From: Bettongia penicillata ogilbyi
Taxonomy: Eukaryota; Chordata; Mammalia; Diprotodontia; Potoroidae
Direction of reading: 5' to 3'
Assembly: GCA_023548195.1 (NCBI GenBank)
Contig: JAJHZJ010000121.1
Coordinates: forward strand, 5,822,058-5,886,057
Length of the DNA stretch: 64,000 bases
A model generated the notes under the pieces. The model was not told the DNA's origin. It worked only from the letters and a program-made list of their open reading frames with translations, and did not search any database. Below, piece after piece: positions 1 through 11,197 of the stretch (within the stretch, counting starts at the first letter, position 1; the number at the start of each line of letters is the position of its first letter). A program made the position numbers and the translations under genes.

Positions 1-200
1 CAGACAGTTATACTGTACCTTATGCCTGTGATGCTACAAACTCTGTTAGCTATCACAAGGTTTTCCCTATCTATGATGCTGTCTTCTAATCTGGATCTTT
101 TGTCTATAAAAATGAGCTGTTCTCCTCATTTGGCGTCTTTCTCGCTGACTGAGGAGCTAAGAGATTTTTATTGGTACTTTGCTAGCCTTATAAATGGTCA

Positions 201-437
201 CAGCTAGAAGGCAAAGTGGATAGAATCCTAGAGTCTAGAAAACCCATCTACCTGAGTTCAAATCTGTCCTCAAACACTTACTAGCTATGTGACCCTGGGC
301 AAGTCACTTAGTCCTGCTTTCCTCCTTTCACTTGTAAAATGAGCTGGAGAAGTAAATGTCAAACCACATCAATATCTCTGCCAAGAAAACCTCAGATAGG
401 GTCATGAAGAGACAGACATGACTAAACAAAAACAGCA
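201..437 (+). mobile_element. Mar1-type CORE-SINE, near full length
   Basis: A tRNA-derived head (GGATAGAATCCTAGAGTC-like, then CTGAGTTCAAATC) is followed by the core ACTAGCTATGTGACCCTGGGCAAG-type segment, the GAGCTGGAGAAG linker, CCAAGAAAACC, and a tail GGGTCATGAAGAGACAGACA. The tail resembles the end of RTE/BovB LINEs, which are known to mobilise such marsupial SINEs. This copy serves as the reference for the Mar1 calls below. Confidence 0.85.
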
Positions 438-519
438 AAGCCTTACCAATAAATTAAACGTGCTAAGAGCTTTGCACCTCAGTTTATCTTAATTTCAATT
501 ATAACACTGCACATGTCAT

Positions 520-695
520 ATCCCTCTATTCTGTTGTTACCTCCTTGAGGACAAAGATCGTGGCTTTTTAAATACCCATTGACTGCAATGAATGAATTGC
601 TGTTTCTTTTTAAGTGCTCGCTATGAATTACGCACCACGTTAAGCATTGAAACTTCAGCTTAGTAGGCACTTAATAAATTCTCTGTTGAATTGAG
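520..695 (+). mobile_element. L2-type LINE 3' fragment
   Basis: CTCCTTGAGGACAAAGA followed by TAGTAGGCACTTAATAAAT and a GTTGAATTGA end matches the usual order of the L2 3' untranslated region. The middle is divergent. From 700 to 1160 nothing was recognised. Confidence 0.5.
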
Positions 696-1164
696 TTATT
701 TCTGGCTCTGTGATTTTAATAAATTACTTAACATTTTCTTACTTCTCTTACCCTTTCATTACTAAATGTCAAAAGTGACATATGCCAATCCACTTACAAT
801 ATTAAGACACAGTGCTTCCTAAAACTCTGGGTGGTCTGCCAAAATGATTTAGGTTTTATCTGCATAAATTAATTATGGAAACAAAAAATTAGATAAAAGT
901 TTGGTGAAAATGCCTTACTCTATCTTTAAGGCATAAAAGACTGTAACAATACTTCCTTAGATTGCAAAACAAAAGGTAGATAGATTTAATTTAATTTCCA
1001 TAAATTTTCAAAAATTTAACCTATCATAAAATGTGCCATCAGGGAACCAGTAAAGTTAGCTAAGAGATATAAAAAGAAAATAGATAACTCACATTTCTAG
1101 GGCCCTTTAAAGTTCATAATTTTTTTTCTTACAAAATACATGTTTTATTGGTAGGGCAAGAGGA

Positions 1165-1405
1165 AAAGGGAGAAGAAGGAAAGAAGCATTTATTTAGCAT
1201 CTACCAGGCACGGTGCTAAATGCTTTACAAATAGTCATCTTATGTTAATGCAAGAGTTATCATGCTCATTTTACAGATTAGGAACTTGAGGTACATTAAG
1301 GGTCAGTGATTTGCTCAGGATGGTGCAGCTAACAAGTCCTTGAGCCAAAAGATGAATCCAGATTTCCTGGCTCCAATGTCCAGTGTTCTTTACATGATAG
1401 GAAGA
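1165..1405 (-). mobile_element. MIR-type CORE-SINE
   Basis: Read on the plus strand it has the antisense MIR order: TTTAGCATCTACCAGGCACG, GCTAAATGCTTTACAAATA, CATTTTACAGATTAGGAA, GATTTGCTCAGGATGGTGCA, then CCAGATTTCCTGGCTCCAAT. Old and diverged. Confidence 0.75.
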
Positions 1406-2260
1406 GAAACGATCAATTTTCATTCTTCTGTTACCCACAAGGCATGAAAAGAAAAATTTAAACCAAAACTGTGAGTACAAAGTGAGAAGATATGAAAACA
1501 AACATGCCCCCCCCAAAAAAACCAAACAAACAAAAGAGAACGTGTGGCTCTAATGTGGTAAAACACAAAAAAATAAAAACAAAAGAAAATGGGCAAAATA
1601 TGGGGGAAGAAAGGAGTCATTTGTAGAAAGTTGATATAAATATCAGCAACTGCAGTAAGTAAAAGCCCCCTTTTCTTACATTTTCACTGACCAGAGGTAA
1701 GCCTCAGAAAAGGGATAAACAGTAGCCAAACTAAGCAGTATCCAGGACTGCATAGTCATGTTAGGATATTGAAACAAGAGAAAAGATGGCGGAACAAAGC
1801 AGTACTTCCTCATACAAAATGACAATTTTTCATTTTTATATCACTCATGGTTTGACAAATGATGCACAGGACACATGTCATAACTCATCAGCAACAGCCT
1901 ATGGCTAGCAAGAGTCAGGGCTGGGGAGTTTCAGGCAAAATGGAAATCTGCATAATGCAGTAAAATATGGTTTTTATATAATGAAATCAGCATCAAGGTC
2001 ACTCTGATAGATTTTTTTTATGTTTGTCCATAAAAAAAGAAGATTGGTGACATTCTTTAATAAGATATTGCAATAACTGGGGAAGAAACATAGAATAAAT
2101 TTTAATGGGCCAATATTGAGAAAACAAGACTAAGTGCCATAAAGTAAGAGGTAATAGGAAAGATATGCAACCCAGTAGATTTATTGGCCATTTATCATAT
2201 TTAGAAAAGAAAGGAAGAATTGTTTTTCCCTCAAAAAATTTTGTGCTGCTACTTAGGGTA
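1406..2260. other. Unassigned sequence
   Basis: No repeat family or exon recognised. The overlapping minus-strand frames at 1271-1620 and 1999-2361 have low-complexity, hydrophobic composition and no recognisable domain, so they are not called as genes. Confidence 0.5.
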
Positions 2261-2261
2261 A

Positions 2262-2440
2262 ATATACATATCCATACACATACACATTTGTATACACTGT
2301 TATTTGTACATACATAAACAGGTACATATATACATATTTGCATGTTGTATATAATACACACTCATATGAAGATACACATGAAATGTGTATATGTGTACTG
2401 CATATGTGTTTGTATATATACAAATATATTCAGTAACGAA
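2262..2440. repeat. Degenerate CA/TA-rich microsatellite tract
   Basis: Runs of TACACATA, TATATACA and TGTGTATATG units alternate over about 180 bases, an interrupted purine-pyrimidine dinucleotide repeat. Confidence 0.75.
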
Positions 2441-3537
2441 TACTTCTTTACTATTCACGAGGAACAAATTATACAGAATTTTCTAGAGCACTACTCAGGA
2501 GAAATGTATCATCCAAGTCATCTAATGTCAAATACAGGACTTTCTTCCATTATTTCATGCTTACTTCCTCTAAGTTTTAGCATATCATACTTCACAAAGT
2601 AGTACTTTATTTTTAAAGTCCATCAGCAATCTGTGGGCTTCTTCATGCCTAGAATTACTTTTTTAAAGCACTTTGCCTGGGGAAAACAAAGGAAGTCTTA
2701 ATGCTCTTGAGATTTTAGTCATTTTACCATGGCTTTGTTACATATAAACAGTCATCTTGTTACATATAAATTTGGTTTTAGAATAGTATTTGTTAATACA
2801 GTATTCAATCTACATTAAGGCATTTAAATTGCTGGGCAGGACATGGCAGCATAGAACAAAAGTTTTTGTTGAAAGTAGATCATAATTAGTGAAAATTTGC
2901 TGAGACAGACAACAGCTGATTCCATTGCCCAACATAAAGGAGATTATAAATTGCCACAATCATTTTCATCCTCAAAAATATGTATTTCCATTAAAGCAAT
3001 AAAAATCACTTTATGACAGGTACAATCCTGAAAAGTTACATTTCTATGAGTCAAACTATGTTTTTATTGATTGCATTATAATTTCAAAAAATATAGTCTC
3101 AAGGGAGATGGGAATAACTTACTGTGGAAAATATTTAAAATTCACATATTTAATAGAAAAGCCATTAATAACACTAAATAGATCTAACAATTTATCATGG
3201 AAAAAGAATGGATAAAAATGTTGTAGGGTGCAAATTCTTGACATGTGGCTGGATGGGCAATCAATATGTAGATAGAGACAATGAATTCAGCCCAGAAATA
3301 AAAAGAAAATATAGTGCTGATTGCATTTGAAAACCTATGTAGCATTTCCAATAATATCAAGCTGTTAAATGTCATAAATAATCTCTTTAACAACATATTT
3401 TTCTTGTGATATTATATATAACTTTGAATCATGCAATACTAGTGCCTCAGAATAAACAAAATTAAAGAAAATTCAATGAACAATTGAAATACACATGGCC
3501 TACATAAGTATATTAGTGAAAATGACATGTACAAATC
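2441..3537. other. Unassigned AT-rich sequence
   Basis: Nothing recognised. No open frame exceeds about 86 codons and no repeat motif was found. Confidence 0.5.
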
Positions 3538-3760
3538 AGCATAGTGTAATGGAAAATATGTTGGACTCGAAATTGGGAGATGTGGGTTGGTTTGATTACC
3601 ATTCTGACATTTTCTATCTACATGTCCATAGGCAAGTCATTTAGAATTCTTGTCTTAGTTCTTACATCTATAAATTGGGTATGATAATACCTTCCTTCCT
3701 ACCTCACAGGGCTGTTGTTGCAAGGAGAAAAAAAAGCTTTCTAAGCCCTATATAATGAGT
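3538..3760 (+). mobile_element. MIR-type SINE
   Basis: AGCATAGTGTAATGGAAAA head, CCATAGGCAAGTCATTTAGA core, ACATCTATAAATTGGGTATG, then TACCTCACAGGGCTGTTGTT and a CTATATAATGA end follow the MIR consensus order. Confidence 0.75.
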
Positions 3761-3761
3761 T

Positions 3762-3858
3762 TCCTGAGCCTCAGTTTCCTTTTTATAAACTAAGGAGGTC
3801 AGACTGGGTCTGTCTTGTGAAGTCCCTTGTAGATCTATACTTACCATCCTATGATGCA
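3762..3858 (+). mobile_element. THER1/L2-tailed SINE fragment
   Basis: CCTGAGCCTCAGTTTCC, then AGGAGGTCAGACTGGGT, GTCCCTTGTAGATCTATAC and CATCCTATGATG match the 3' half of the THER1-type SINE, whose tail is shared with L2. Confidence 0.65.
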
Positions 3859-4159
3859 TATTTAAAACTATTTTCAAGGTTATTTATGACTACAAAAAGG
3901 GATATGTAGTCGTCTCCATACATATGTAATCACAGAAGAAAAAGTACCAATGTGTCAATCCAAATCATTGACATTCTTGTAAGAGCGTCAATAGGATACT
4001 TGAGTAGATATGAGAATTAAAAAAGCCCGTCTACTGGGTGGATCCCTATGGAGAATTTATGGAAAAAATATAGATGAACAAAACACAAGAGAGTCACTTA
4101 GAACTTGCGCTGATGGAGAATGTATCCAGACCAGTTTTAAGATTAATTAACAAAACATC

Positions 4160-4262
4160 TGGGCATCTAGGTGGTACAGTGGACAGAGTGTCTTGTCCAA
4201 AGTCAGGAAGAGCTCAAGTTTGGCCTCAGATATTTACCGTGTGACCCTAGGCAAGTCATAGT
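4160..4262 (+). mobile_element. Mar1-type SINE, 5' half
   Basis: TCTAGGTGGTACAGTGGACA head and GTGACCCTAGGCAAGTCATA core are clear; the copy stops before the tail. Confidence 0.7.
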
Positions 4263-4299
4263 GTGCGGAGACAAGGGAGTGGTAGTTTCATCGTTTCCT

Positions 4300-4375
4300 T
4301 TCTAGTTAGATCACTTGGCGTTTAGTACTGGGTACCACGATACCTGGCACACAGGTACTTAACTGAATGTTTATC
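4300..4375 (+). mobile_element. L2-type 3' end fragment
   Basis: ATACCTGGCACACAGGTACT followed by TTAACTGAATG resembles the terminal part of L2. Short and uncertain. Confidence 0.4.
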
Positions 4376-4399
4376 AAAATGAGTTGATTTTTTTCTGTT

Positions 4400-4585
4400 T
4401 TAAGTGGTGAGCAGTCAAAGGAGGACCCTTTCCAGGAGGGCAAAGGATCTCCACAGCATATCATATGAGGATTGGTTGGATAAACTGAATAAATTTGATG
4501 CCGGCAAAAGATTTACAGGTGACAGTGGTAGTGATCTTCAAATGTCTGAAATATTTTCATGTTGAAGAAGGATTAGGTTTAAACA
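4400..4585 (+). mobile_element. CR1/L3-type LINE fragment
   Basis: AAAGGATCTCCACAGCATAT, CATATGAGGATTGGTTGG, GATCTTCAAATGTCTGAAAT and CATGTTGAAGAAGGATTAG follow the order of the well-known CR1/L3 3' region (call, turn, ATCTTCAAGTATCTGA, GAGGGATTAG). Diverged. Confidence 0.6.
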
Positions 4586-4859
4586 AAAGAAAATTACTGT
4601 GCCTCCTATATGCAAAACACTGTTAGGAACTGGAAAGGTAAAAACAAATAGATATCTTTTGTCCTCAATTAATTTATATTTTTCTGGCGCTTTGTTCTCT
4701 TTGTATCAGAATTTATACTAGTAAGGCCAAGCAAAGTAGGCTCTTTTGCTGTTTTTATTTTACTAAAAGTGCCTCTAAATAATGTAATTAAGGAGGATCT
4801 TTCCTACTCATTGTCAGCCTGGAAGATTAGTAGGAAGGTCCATACCCTTTGTTAATGAG

Positions 4860-5400
4860 GCACTGGTTCTCAAGGGATGTGATGCCTTCTGGCTCTAAAA
4901 TGTGTATAAAGACAGGTGATGTTTTACTTTGGACCTTACTGACTTAAAGTGTTTGTTTGGCCAGATGAGGACTCTGGGAAACCTCTAAGTTGCCCCCGCT
5001 TCCCTGCTCCTCCACCCCTCCCCCCACTTTGAAAAACCCAGACGTCGATGCTTCCCTTTCTGGTAGCTATGGTCAGGCAGTTGGACCCGTGATGTATGCA
5101 ATTGTGATATGGAATTAGGATATATGTATTGATTATGGTCAGGCAGAGGAAGCCATGTCTGCTGATTTCTCTGTATTTTCTTTGAAGTTCAGGGTGCTGA
5201 CTCCCTTGAACTAGGTGAATGATACATGTGCTTGATTAAAGGAATGATATATGTACTTCATAAAGTGATGGTTAAACACTCAAAAATTGCCTTTCCTTTT
5301 ATAAATGCACATCTAACAACCTGTGCTACCAGGCCCCCCTGTGTATATTGGGGTGCTTACGGATACAATACCTAGTTATGTCAGAGAACATATTTAGAAG
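4860..5400 (+). repeat. Possible LTR-like segment
   Basis: A compositionally distinct stretch holding a C-rich patch near 4995-5035, two related blocks of the form GAATGATAYATGTRCTT near 5217-5256, and ATAAATGCACATCTAACAAC followed by CTGTGTATATTGGGGTGC. The layout resembles an endogenous retrovirus LTR, but no defined termini, TSD or internal retroviral sequence was found. It could equally be another repeat class. Confidence 0.3.
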
Positions 5401-5564
5401 AAATGATTGGAAATTGTAGAGAAACATGTTTCACCTTTTATAAAGAATGAATTTTTGATAATATTGATTATTCAAAAGTTGCCTTAAAGGGGGTAAGTTT
5501 CTCTTTCCTAGAGATCTTCATGAAAAAAAGAATAGGATTAGCATTATATTGTAGAGAAAGTTTG

Positions 5565-5645
5565 AGTGTAATTTGGATTCAATGGCCTGTGATGTCCCTT
5601 CTGATTCTGAGCTGTGCAATTTTGAGATTCTGGAGAGATCTCCTG
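5565..5645 (+). mobile_element. THER1/L2-tail fragment
   Basis: GGATTCAATGGCCTGTGATG, TCCCTTCTGATTCTGAGC and TTTTGAGATTCTGGAG correspond to the SINE/L2 tail. From 5646 to 6122 nothing else was recognised apart from a T-rich run near 5725-5745. Confidence 0.55.
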
Positions 5646-6122
5646 ACAAAAGATTTTTATACTCACTTTAATGTTTAGACCACCTCCCTTTCTCACCCTG
5701 ACCTGAAACTGAGGAACAAACCTATTTTTTAATTTTTTTTTTTTGGTCATAAGACTTGTTTACTGGAAAGAGGAAGAAAGGTAGAAAAGTTCAAAGCCAG
5801 AAAAAAAAGGCAGGCATTAAAAGGAAGAATTATGAGATGAAGTAGAATAAAAAAACATCCCCAGAAAATAAGGTTAGAGGTACAAGACCTACAGAAGAAT
5901 ACTAAACAACATAATGAAAGAATAGTAGTCCAACAGCTAGGTCAATAATAGGTATCATTTCATGTACGGACAGCAAGATACTACATGCAAAAGTTGCATC
6001 TTGGACACTCTCATATCATTTACAATGAAAAGTCTGAATGTGTCCATTAAATTCGTCAGGTCCACATATGCTCCTTAAAAATTAAATTGTTAAAATTTGT
6101 GCAATAGACATAATTTTATACA

Positions 6123-6135
6123 TGAAAAGATTTTT
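6123..6135. repeat. TSD of the host L1, 3' side
   Basis: TGAAAAGATTTTT is identical to 13491-13503. It merges with the poly-T that represents the poly-A tail of the minus-strand L1, so its inner edge is uncertain by a few bases. Confidence 0.75.
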
Positions 6136-6479
6136 TTCCTCAAAATTTATTTGTTTTCAACTTTCAACAATCAGTTCCATAAGTGTTAAATTTTTTCCCC
6201 CCTCACCAACCAAGACAGCATAAAATCTTATGTGGGTTCTATATATACATTCTTATTAAATACATTTTCACATTAGTCAAGTTGCACAGAAGAATTAAAA
6301 AGAATGGGAGAAAGCTTGAGTAAAACTACACAAAACCAAACATAACAAAAGAGAAAATAGTCTGCTTCATTCTGTGTTCTGACTCCATAGTTCTTTCTCT
6401 GGATTTACATGGCATTTTGCATCATGAGTGCTTTAGAAATGTTTTAGGTCCTTACGTTGCTGTGAAGGGCTTAGTCTAT

Positions 6480-9400
6480 CAGAACAGTCCTCACACACAG
6501 TGGCTGTAACTGTGTATAATGTTCTCCTGGTTCTGCTCACTTCACTCAGCATCAATTCATACAAGTCTTTCCAGGTTCTTCTGAAGTCTAACATTATTGC
6601 TTATAGCGCAATAGTATTCCATTACATTCATATACCACAGCTTGTTCAGCCATTCCCCAATTAATGAGCATCCCCTCGGTTTCCAGTTCTGGACCACCAC
6701 CAAAAGAGCTGTGATAAACAATTTCGTATATGTGGGATCTTTGCCCATTTTTATGATCTCTTTGGGATATAGTCCTAGAAGCAATATTACTGGTTCAAAG
6801 GGTATGTATATTTTTGTAGCTCTTTGGACATAGTTTCATTTTACATTTCTCTCCAGAATAGTTAGAGCAACTCACAGCTCCACAAACAATGAATTAGTGT
6901 TCCAACTCTGCCACATCTTCTCCAACATTTGTCATCTTCCTGTTTGGTCATGTTAGCCAATATGGTAAGTGTGATGTGGTACCTTGGAGTTGTTTTGATT
7001 TGCATCTCTCTAATCAAAAGTGATTTAGAGATTTTTTCATATGACTATGCATAGTTTTAATTTCTTCGTCTGAAAACTGCCTGTTCATATGCTTTCACCA
7101 CTTATCAATTGGGGAATGATTGTATTCTTGTAAATTTGACTCAGTTCTCTATGTATTTTAGAATTCAGGCCTTTATTCCATACAAAGTAAAAAGTTCTTT
7201 CCCAGTTTTCTGCTTCCCTCCTAATCTTAGTTGCATTGTGCTTTTTTTGTGCAAAAACTTTTCACTTTAATGTAAACGAAATCATGCATTTTGCACTTCA
7301 TAATTTTCTCTATCTCTTGTTCAGTCATAAATTTCTCCAGTCATCTGACAGATATACTATCCTTTGCTCCACTAATTTGTTTATAGTATCAGCCTTTATA
7401 TCTAGATCATGTGCCCATTTGGACTTCATTCTCATGTATGGTGTCAGGCATTGGTCTATGCCCAGTTTGCACCACACTATTATGTAGTTTTCCAAGCAGT
7501 TTTGTCAAACAGTGAGTTCTTATCCCGGAAGCTGGGGTCCTTGGGTCTATCAAGCAGACTGCTATATTCATTGATTACTCCCAGATATTTTATAGTGTCT
7601 CCTGTAACTTTAAATGGAATTTCTCTTTCTATCTCTTGCTGTTGGATTTTGTTAGTAACATATAGAAAGACAGTTGATTTATGTGGGTTTATTTGGTAAC
7701 CTGCAACTTTGCCAAAGTTGTTTATTACTTCAAGTAATTTTTTTACTTGATTCTCTAGGATTCTCTAAGTATATTATCATATCATCTGCAAAGAATGATA
7801 ATTTAGCTCTTTCTTTGCCTATTCTATTTCCTTCAATTTCTTTTTTTTCTGTTATTACTAAAGCTAACATTTGTAGGACCATATTGAATAACAGTGGTGA
7901 TAATGGACATCTTTGTTTCATCCTGATCTTATTGCAAATGCATCTAGCTTGCCCCTCATTACGTACAATATTTGCTGATGATTTTAGGTAGATACTACTT
8001 ATTATTTTGAGGAAGCTTCCATTTATTCCTATGGTCTCCAGTGTTTTTAATAGATATGACTGTTGTATTTTGTCAAAAGCTTTTTCTGCATATATTGAGA
8101 TGATGTTTTCTGTTAGTTTTGTTGTTGATATGATCAATAATGATAGCAGTTTTCCTAATATTGAACCAGCTCTGCATTCCTGATATAAATCCTACCTGAT
8201 CAAATGTAGTATTCTCATGACTAGTTGCTGTAATCATTTTGCTAATATCTTGTTTAAAAGTTTTGCATCTATATTCATTAGGGAAATTATTCTATAAATT
8301 TTTTTCTCTGTTTTGGCTCTTTCCAGTTTAGGCATCAGAACCATATTTGTATCACAAAAAGAATTTAGTAGGACTCCTCCAATTTTTTCAAACAGTTTAT
8401 ATAGTATTGGAATAAACTGTCTTTGAATGTTTGATAGAATTCACTTGTAAATCCCTCTGACCCTAGAGATTTTTTCCTATAGAATTCATTGATGGCTTGT
8501 TCAATTTCTTTTGCAGAGATAGGGTTATTTAAATATTTTACTTCTTTTGTTAATGTAGACAAGTCATATTTTTGTAAATATTCATCCATTTCACTAACAT
8601 TGCCAAATTTATGGGCATATAGTTAGGCAAAATAATTTCTAATCATAATTTAAATTTCCTCTTCATTGGAGGTGAATTCATCCTTTTCATTTTTGATTTC
8701 AATTTGTTTTTTTATTCTACTTTTAAATCAGATTGACCAAAGGTTTATAAATTTTATTTTTTTTTATAATACCAGCTCTTAGTTTTATTTATTAGTTCAA
8801 TAGTTTTCTTAATTTCAATTTTATTAATCTCTCCTTTAATTTTCAGTATTTCTAATTTGGTATTTAATTGGGATTTTCAATTTGTTCTTTGTTCTAGCTT
8901 TTTCAGTTGCATGTCCAATTCATTTATCTCTTCTTTCTCTATTTTATTCATGTAAGCATTCAGAGATATAAAGCTTCCCCTACAACTGCCTTTGCTGCAA
9001 CCCATAAGTTTTGATAGGCTGTCTCATCATTGTCAGTCTCTTAAATGAAGCTATTGATTGTTTCTATGATTTGCTGTTTGACCCACTCATTCTTTAGGAT
9101 TAGATTATTTAATTTCCAATTAATTTTTGGTCTATCTTTCCGTGATCCTTTATTACATAAAATTTATTACTACGCTATGATCTGAGAAGGATCCATTAAC
9201 TATTTCTGTCTTTCTACATTAGATTTTGAGGGTTTTGTGCCCTAATACGTGGTTAATTTTTGGGTATGTGCCATGTGCTGCTGAGAAAAGGGTATATTCC
9301 TTTCTATCCCCATTCAATTTTCTGCAGTTTTTATCTGCCTTTTCCAGAATTCTATTCACCTCCTTAGCTTCTTTCTTTTTTTATTTTGAAGTTAGATTTA

Positions 9401-9870
9401 CCAAATTCAGAGAGGGGAGGTTGAGGACCCCACTAGTATAATTTTGCTATTTCTTCCTGTAATTTCCTTAACTTCTCTAATAATTTGGATGCTATGCCAT
9501 TTGGTGCATATATGTTTAGTAATGACATAACTTCATTGTCTATAGTGCCTGTTAGCAGGATATAGTTTCCTTCTTTATCTCTTTTGATTAGATCTATTTT
9601 TGCTTTTGCTTTGTCTGAGATTAGGATTGCTACCCCTGCTTTTTCTTTTAACTTCAGCTGAAGCTGAAATAAATTGGTCTGCAATTTCTATTCCAGCCTT
9701 TTACATTTACCCTGTGTATATCCCCCTGTTTCAAATGTGTTTCTTGTAAACAACATATTGTAGGATTATGGTTTTTTTAATCCATTCTGTTATCTGCCTC
9801 TGTTTTATGGGAGAGTTCATCCCATTCAAATTCACAGTTATGATTACTATCTATGTCTTTCTCTCCTTCC
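6480..9870 (-). pseudogene. L1 ORF2 remnant (endonuclease-reverse transcriptase)
   Basis: ORF2 supplies the DNA-nicking endonuclease and reverse transcriptase for target-primed integration. The AP-type endonuclease is seen at about 9850-9433: an N-terminal NLNGMNSP-like segment, then AGVAILISDKA and LLNIYAPNG. Reverse transcriptase motifs lie at 8137-7730: AEKAFDKIQ with the motif A aspartate, RCPLSPLLFN, and the catalytic FADD at 7792-7781. An upstream piece at 8589-8365 has the [19 protein letters not shown] stretch. The C-terminal region at 7110-6557 ends in a WLNKLWYMNVMEYYCAI block typical of the L1 ORF2 terminus. The frame is broken repeatedly, so this is a dead copy. Confidence 0.9.
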
Positions 9871-10399
9871 TATTTTCCCCATTTATGCTTTTATTTCTCC
9901 CTTCTCCCCTCCCCTCCTCAAAAGAGTTTTACTTTTGACTGCTGCCTCCCTCAATCTTTCCTCCCTTCTATCAGCTCCCTTTCCTTTTCTTTCCCCTTCC
10001 CCCTCCTGCCTGTAGTGCAAGTTAGATTTTAACTGAGAATTTTTTTCACTCCTTGAACCAAATCTGATGAGGGAAAAGCTCAAACAATGCTCATCTCCTT
10101 CCCTTCTTTTCCTCTTTATAATAGGGTTTTGTGCCTCTTCATGTGATGTAATTTCCTTTCTTCAGCCTCCTCCTTTCCTCTTCTTCCTTCATGCCCATTA
10201 ATTAGATGTTTTACCATCACATCAGTTAATATATACCCATATCCTTTATATATATGACTTTTAAATGTTGTAATAAATATACATTTCTCAAGATTAACAA
10301 GTATCATCCTCCCATATAGAAAGGTAAACAGTTTGTTCATATTGAGTAACAAGGTATTTTATTTGTTTTGTTTTTTTCCTGTTTACTTTTTTATGCCTC
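9871..10399 (-). other. L1 inter-ORF spacer
   Basis: Strongly pyrimidine-rich on the plus strand (CTTCTCCCCTCCCCTCCTC, CCCTTCCCCCTCCTGCC), separating the ORF1 and ORF2 remnants. The minus-strand frames at 9883-10083 and 10116-10352 reflect this biased composition and are not genes. Confidence 0.6.
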
Positions 10400-11181
10400 T
10401 CTTGAACATTGTATTTGAAAATCAAATTTTCTATTGAGTTTTAGCCTTTTCATCAGGAAGGTCTGGAAATACCTTATTTCACTTAATGTCAATCTCCTGG
10501 CCTGAAACATTCTGCTCAGTTTTTCTGGGCAGTTGATCTAAGCTCTTTTGCCTTATGAAATATATTTCAATCCCTCTGATCTTTTAATGTAGAAACTGCA
10601 AGGTGCTATGTGATCATGACTGTAGCTCCTTGATATTTGAGTTGTTTCTTTCTAGCTACTGACAATATTTTTTTTCTTTTATCTGATAATTCTGGAGTTT
10701 GGAAGCAATATTCCTTGGTGTTTTCAATTTAGGATCTTTTTCAGGAGATGATCAGTAGATTCTTTTGATGACTATTTTGTCCTCGGGATCTAGGACTTCA
10801 GGGCAGTTCTTGGAGTGAGCTCTTGGAAGATATTGTCTAGGCTCTTTTCTCATCATGGATTTCTGGTAAACTAATAATTCTTAGATTTTCTCTCCTACAT
10901 CTATTTTCCCAGACCAGTTGTTTTTCCACTGAAATATTTTAGATTTTCTTTTATTTTTTTCATTCCTCAGATTTCATTTGACTGATTCTTGATGCCTTGT
11001 AGAGTCATTACTCTCTACTAGCCCAATTCTAAATTTAACAAGTTGTTTCCTTTAGTTAGCTTTTGTACCTCCTTTTTTAAAAGTTATTTTCTCCAATAAG
11101 GTTTTGTATTTCCTTATCCATTTGGTCAATTTTACTTTTAACTCTTTAATTTGACTTTTAAAATCCCTCTTAAACTCTTCT

Positions 11182-11197
11182 AAGAATTGCTCCTTTA
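11182..11197. repeat. TSD of the nested L1, left copy
   Basis: AAGAATTGCTCCTTTA recurs after the poly-A tail at 12316-12330 with one C missing. It lies in the ORF1 of the host L1. Confidence 0.85.

Noticed and set aside
201..270. tRNA-like heads of SINEs, here and at other Mar1 copies
   Set aside because: They keep box B-like GTTCAAATC, but there is no complete cloverleaf and each continues into a SINE body, so they are not tRNA genes.
1999..2602. A 120-codon minus-strand frame and an 86-codon plus-strand frame
   Set aside because: Their cysteine-, tyrosine- and isoleucine-rich parts come from the CA/TA microsatellite; no domain is visible.
7236..7991. Three plus-strand open frames of 83-105 codons
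   Set aside because: They lie antisense to the L1 ORF2 reverse transcriptase and C-terminal region; the real reading is on the minus strand.
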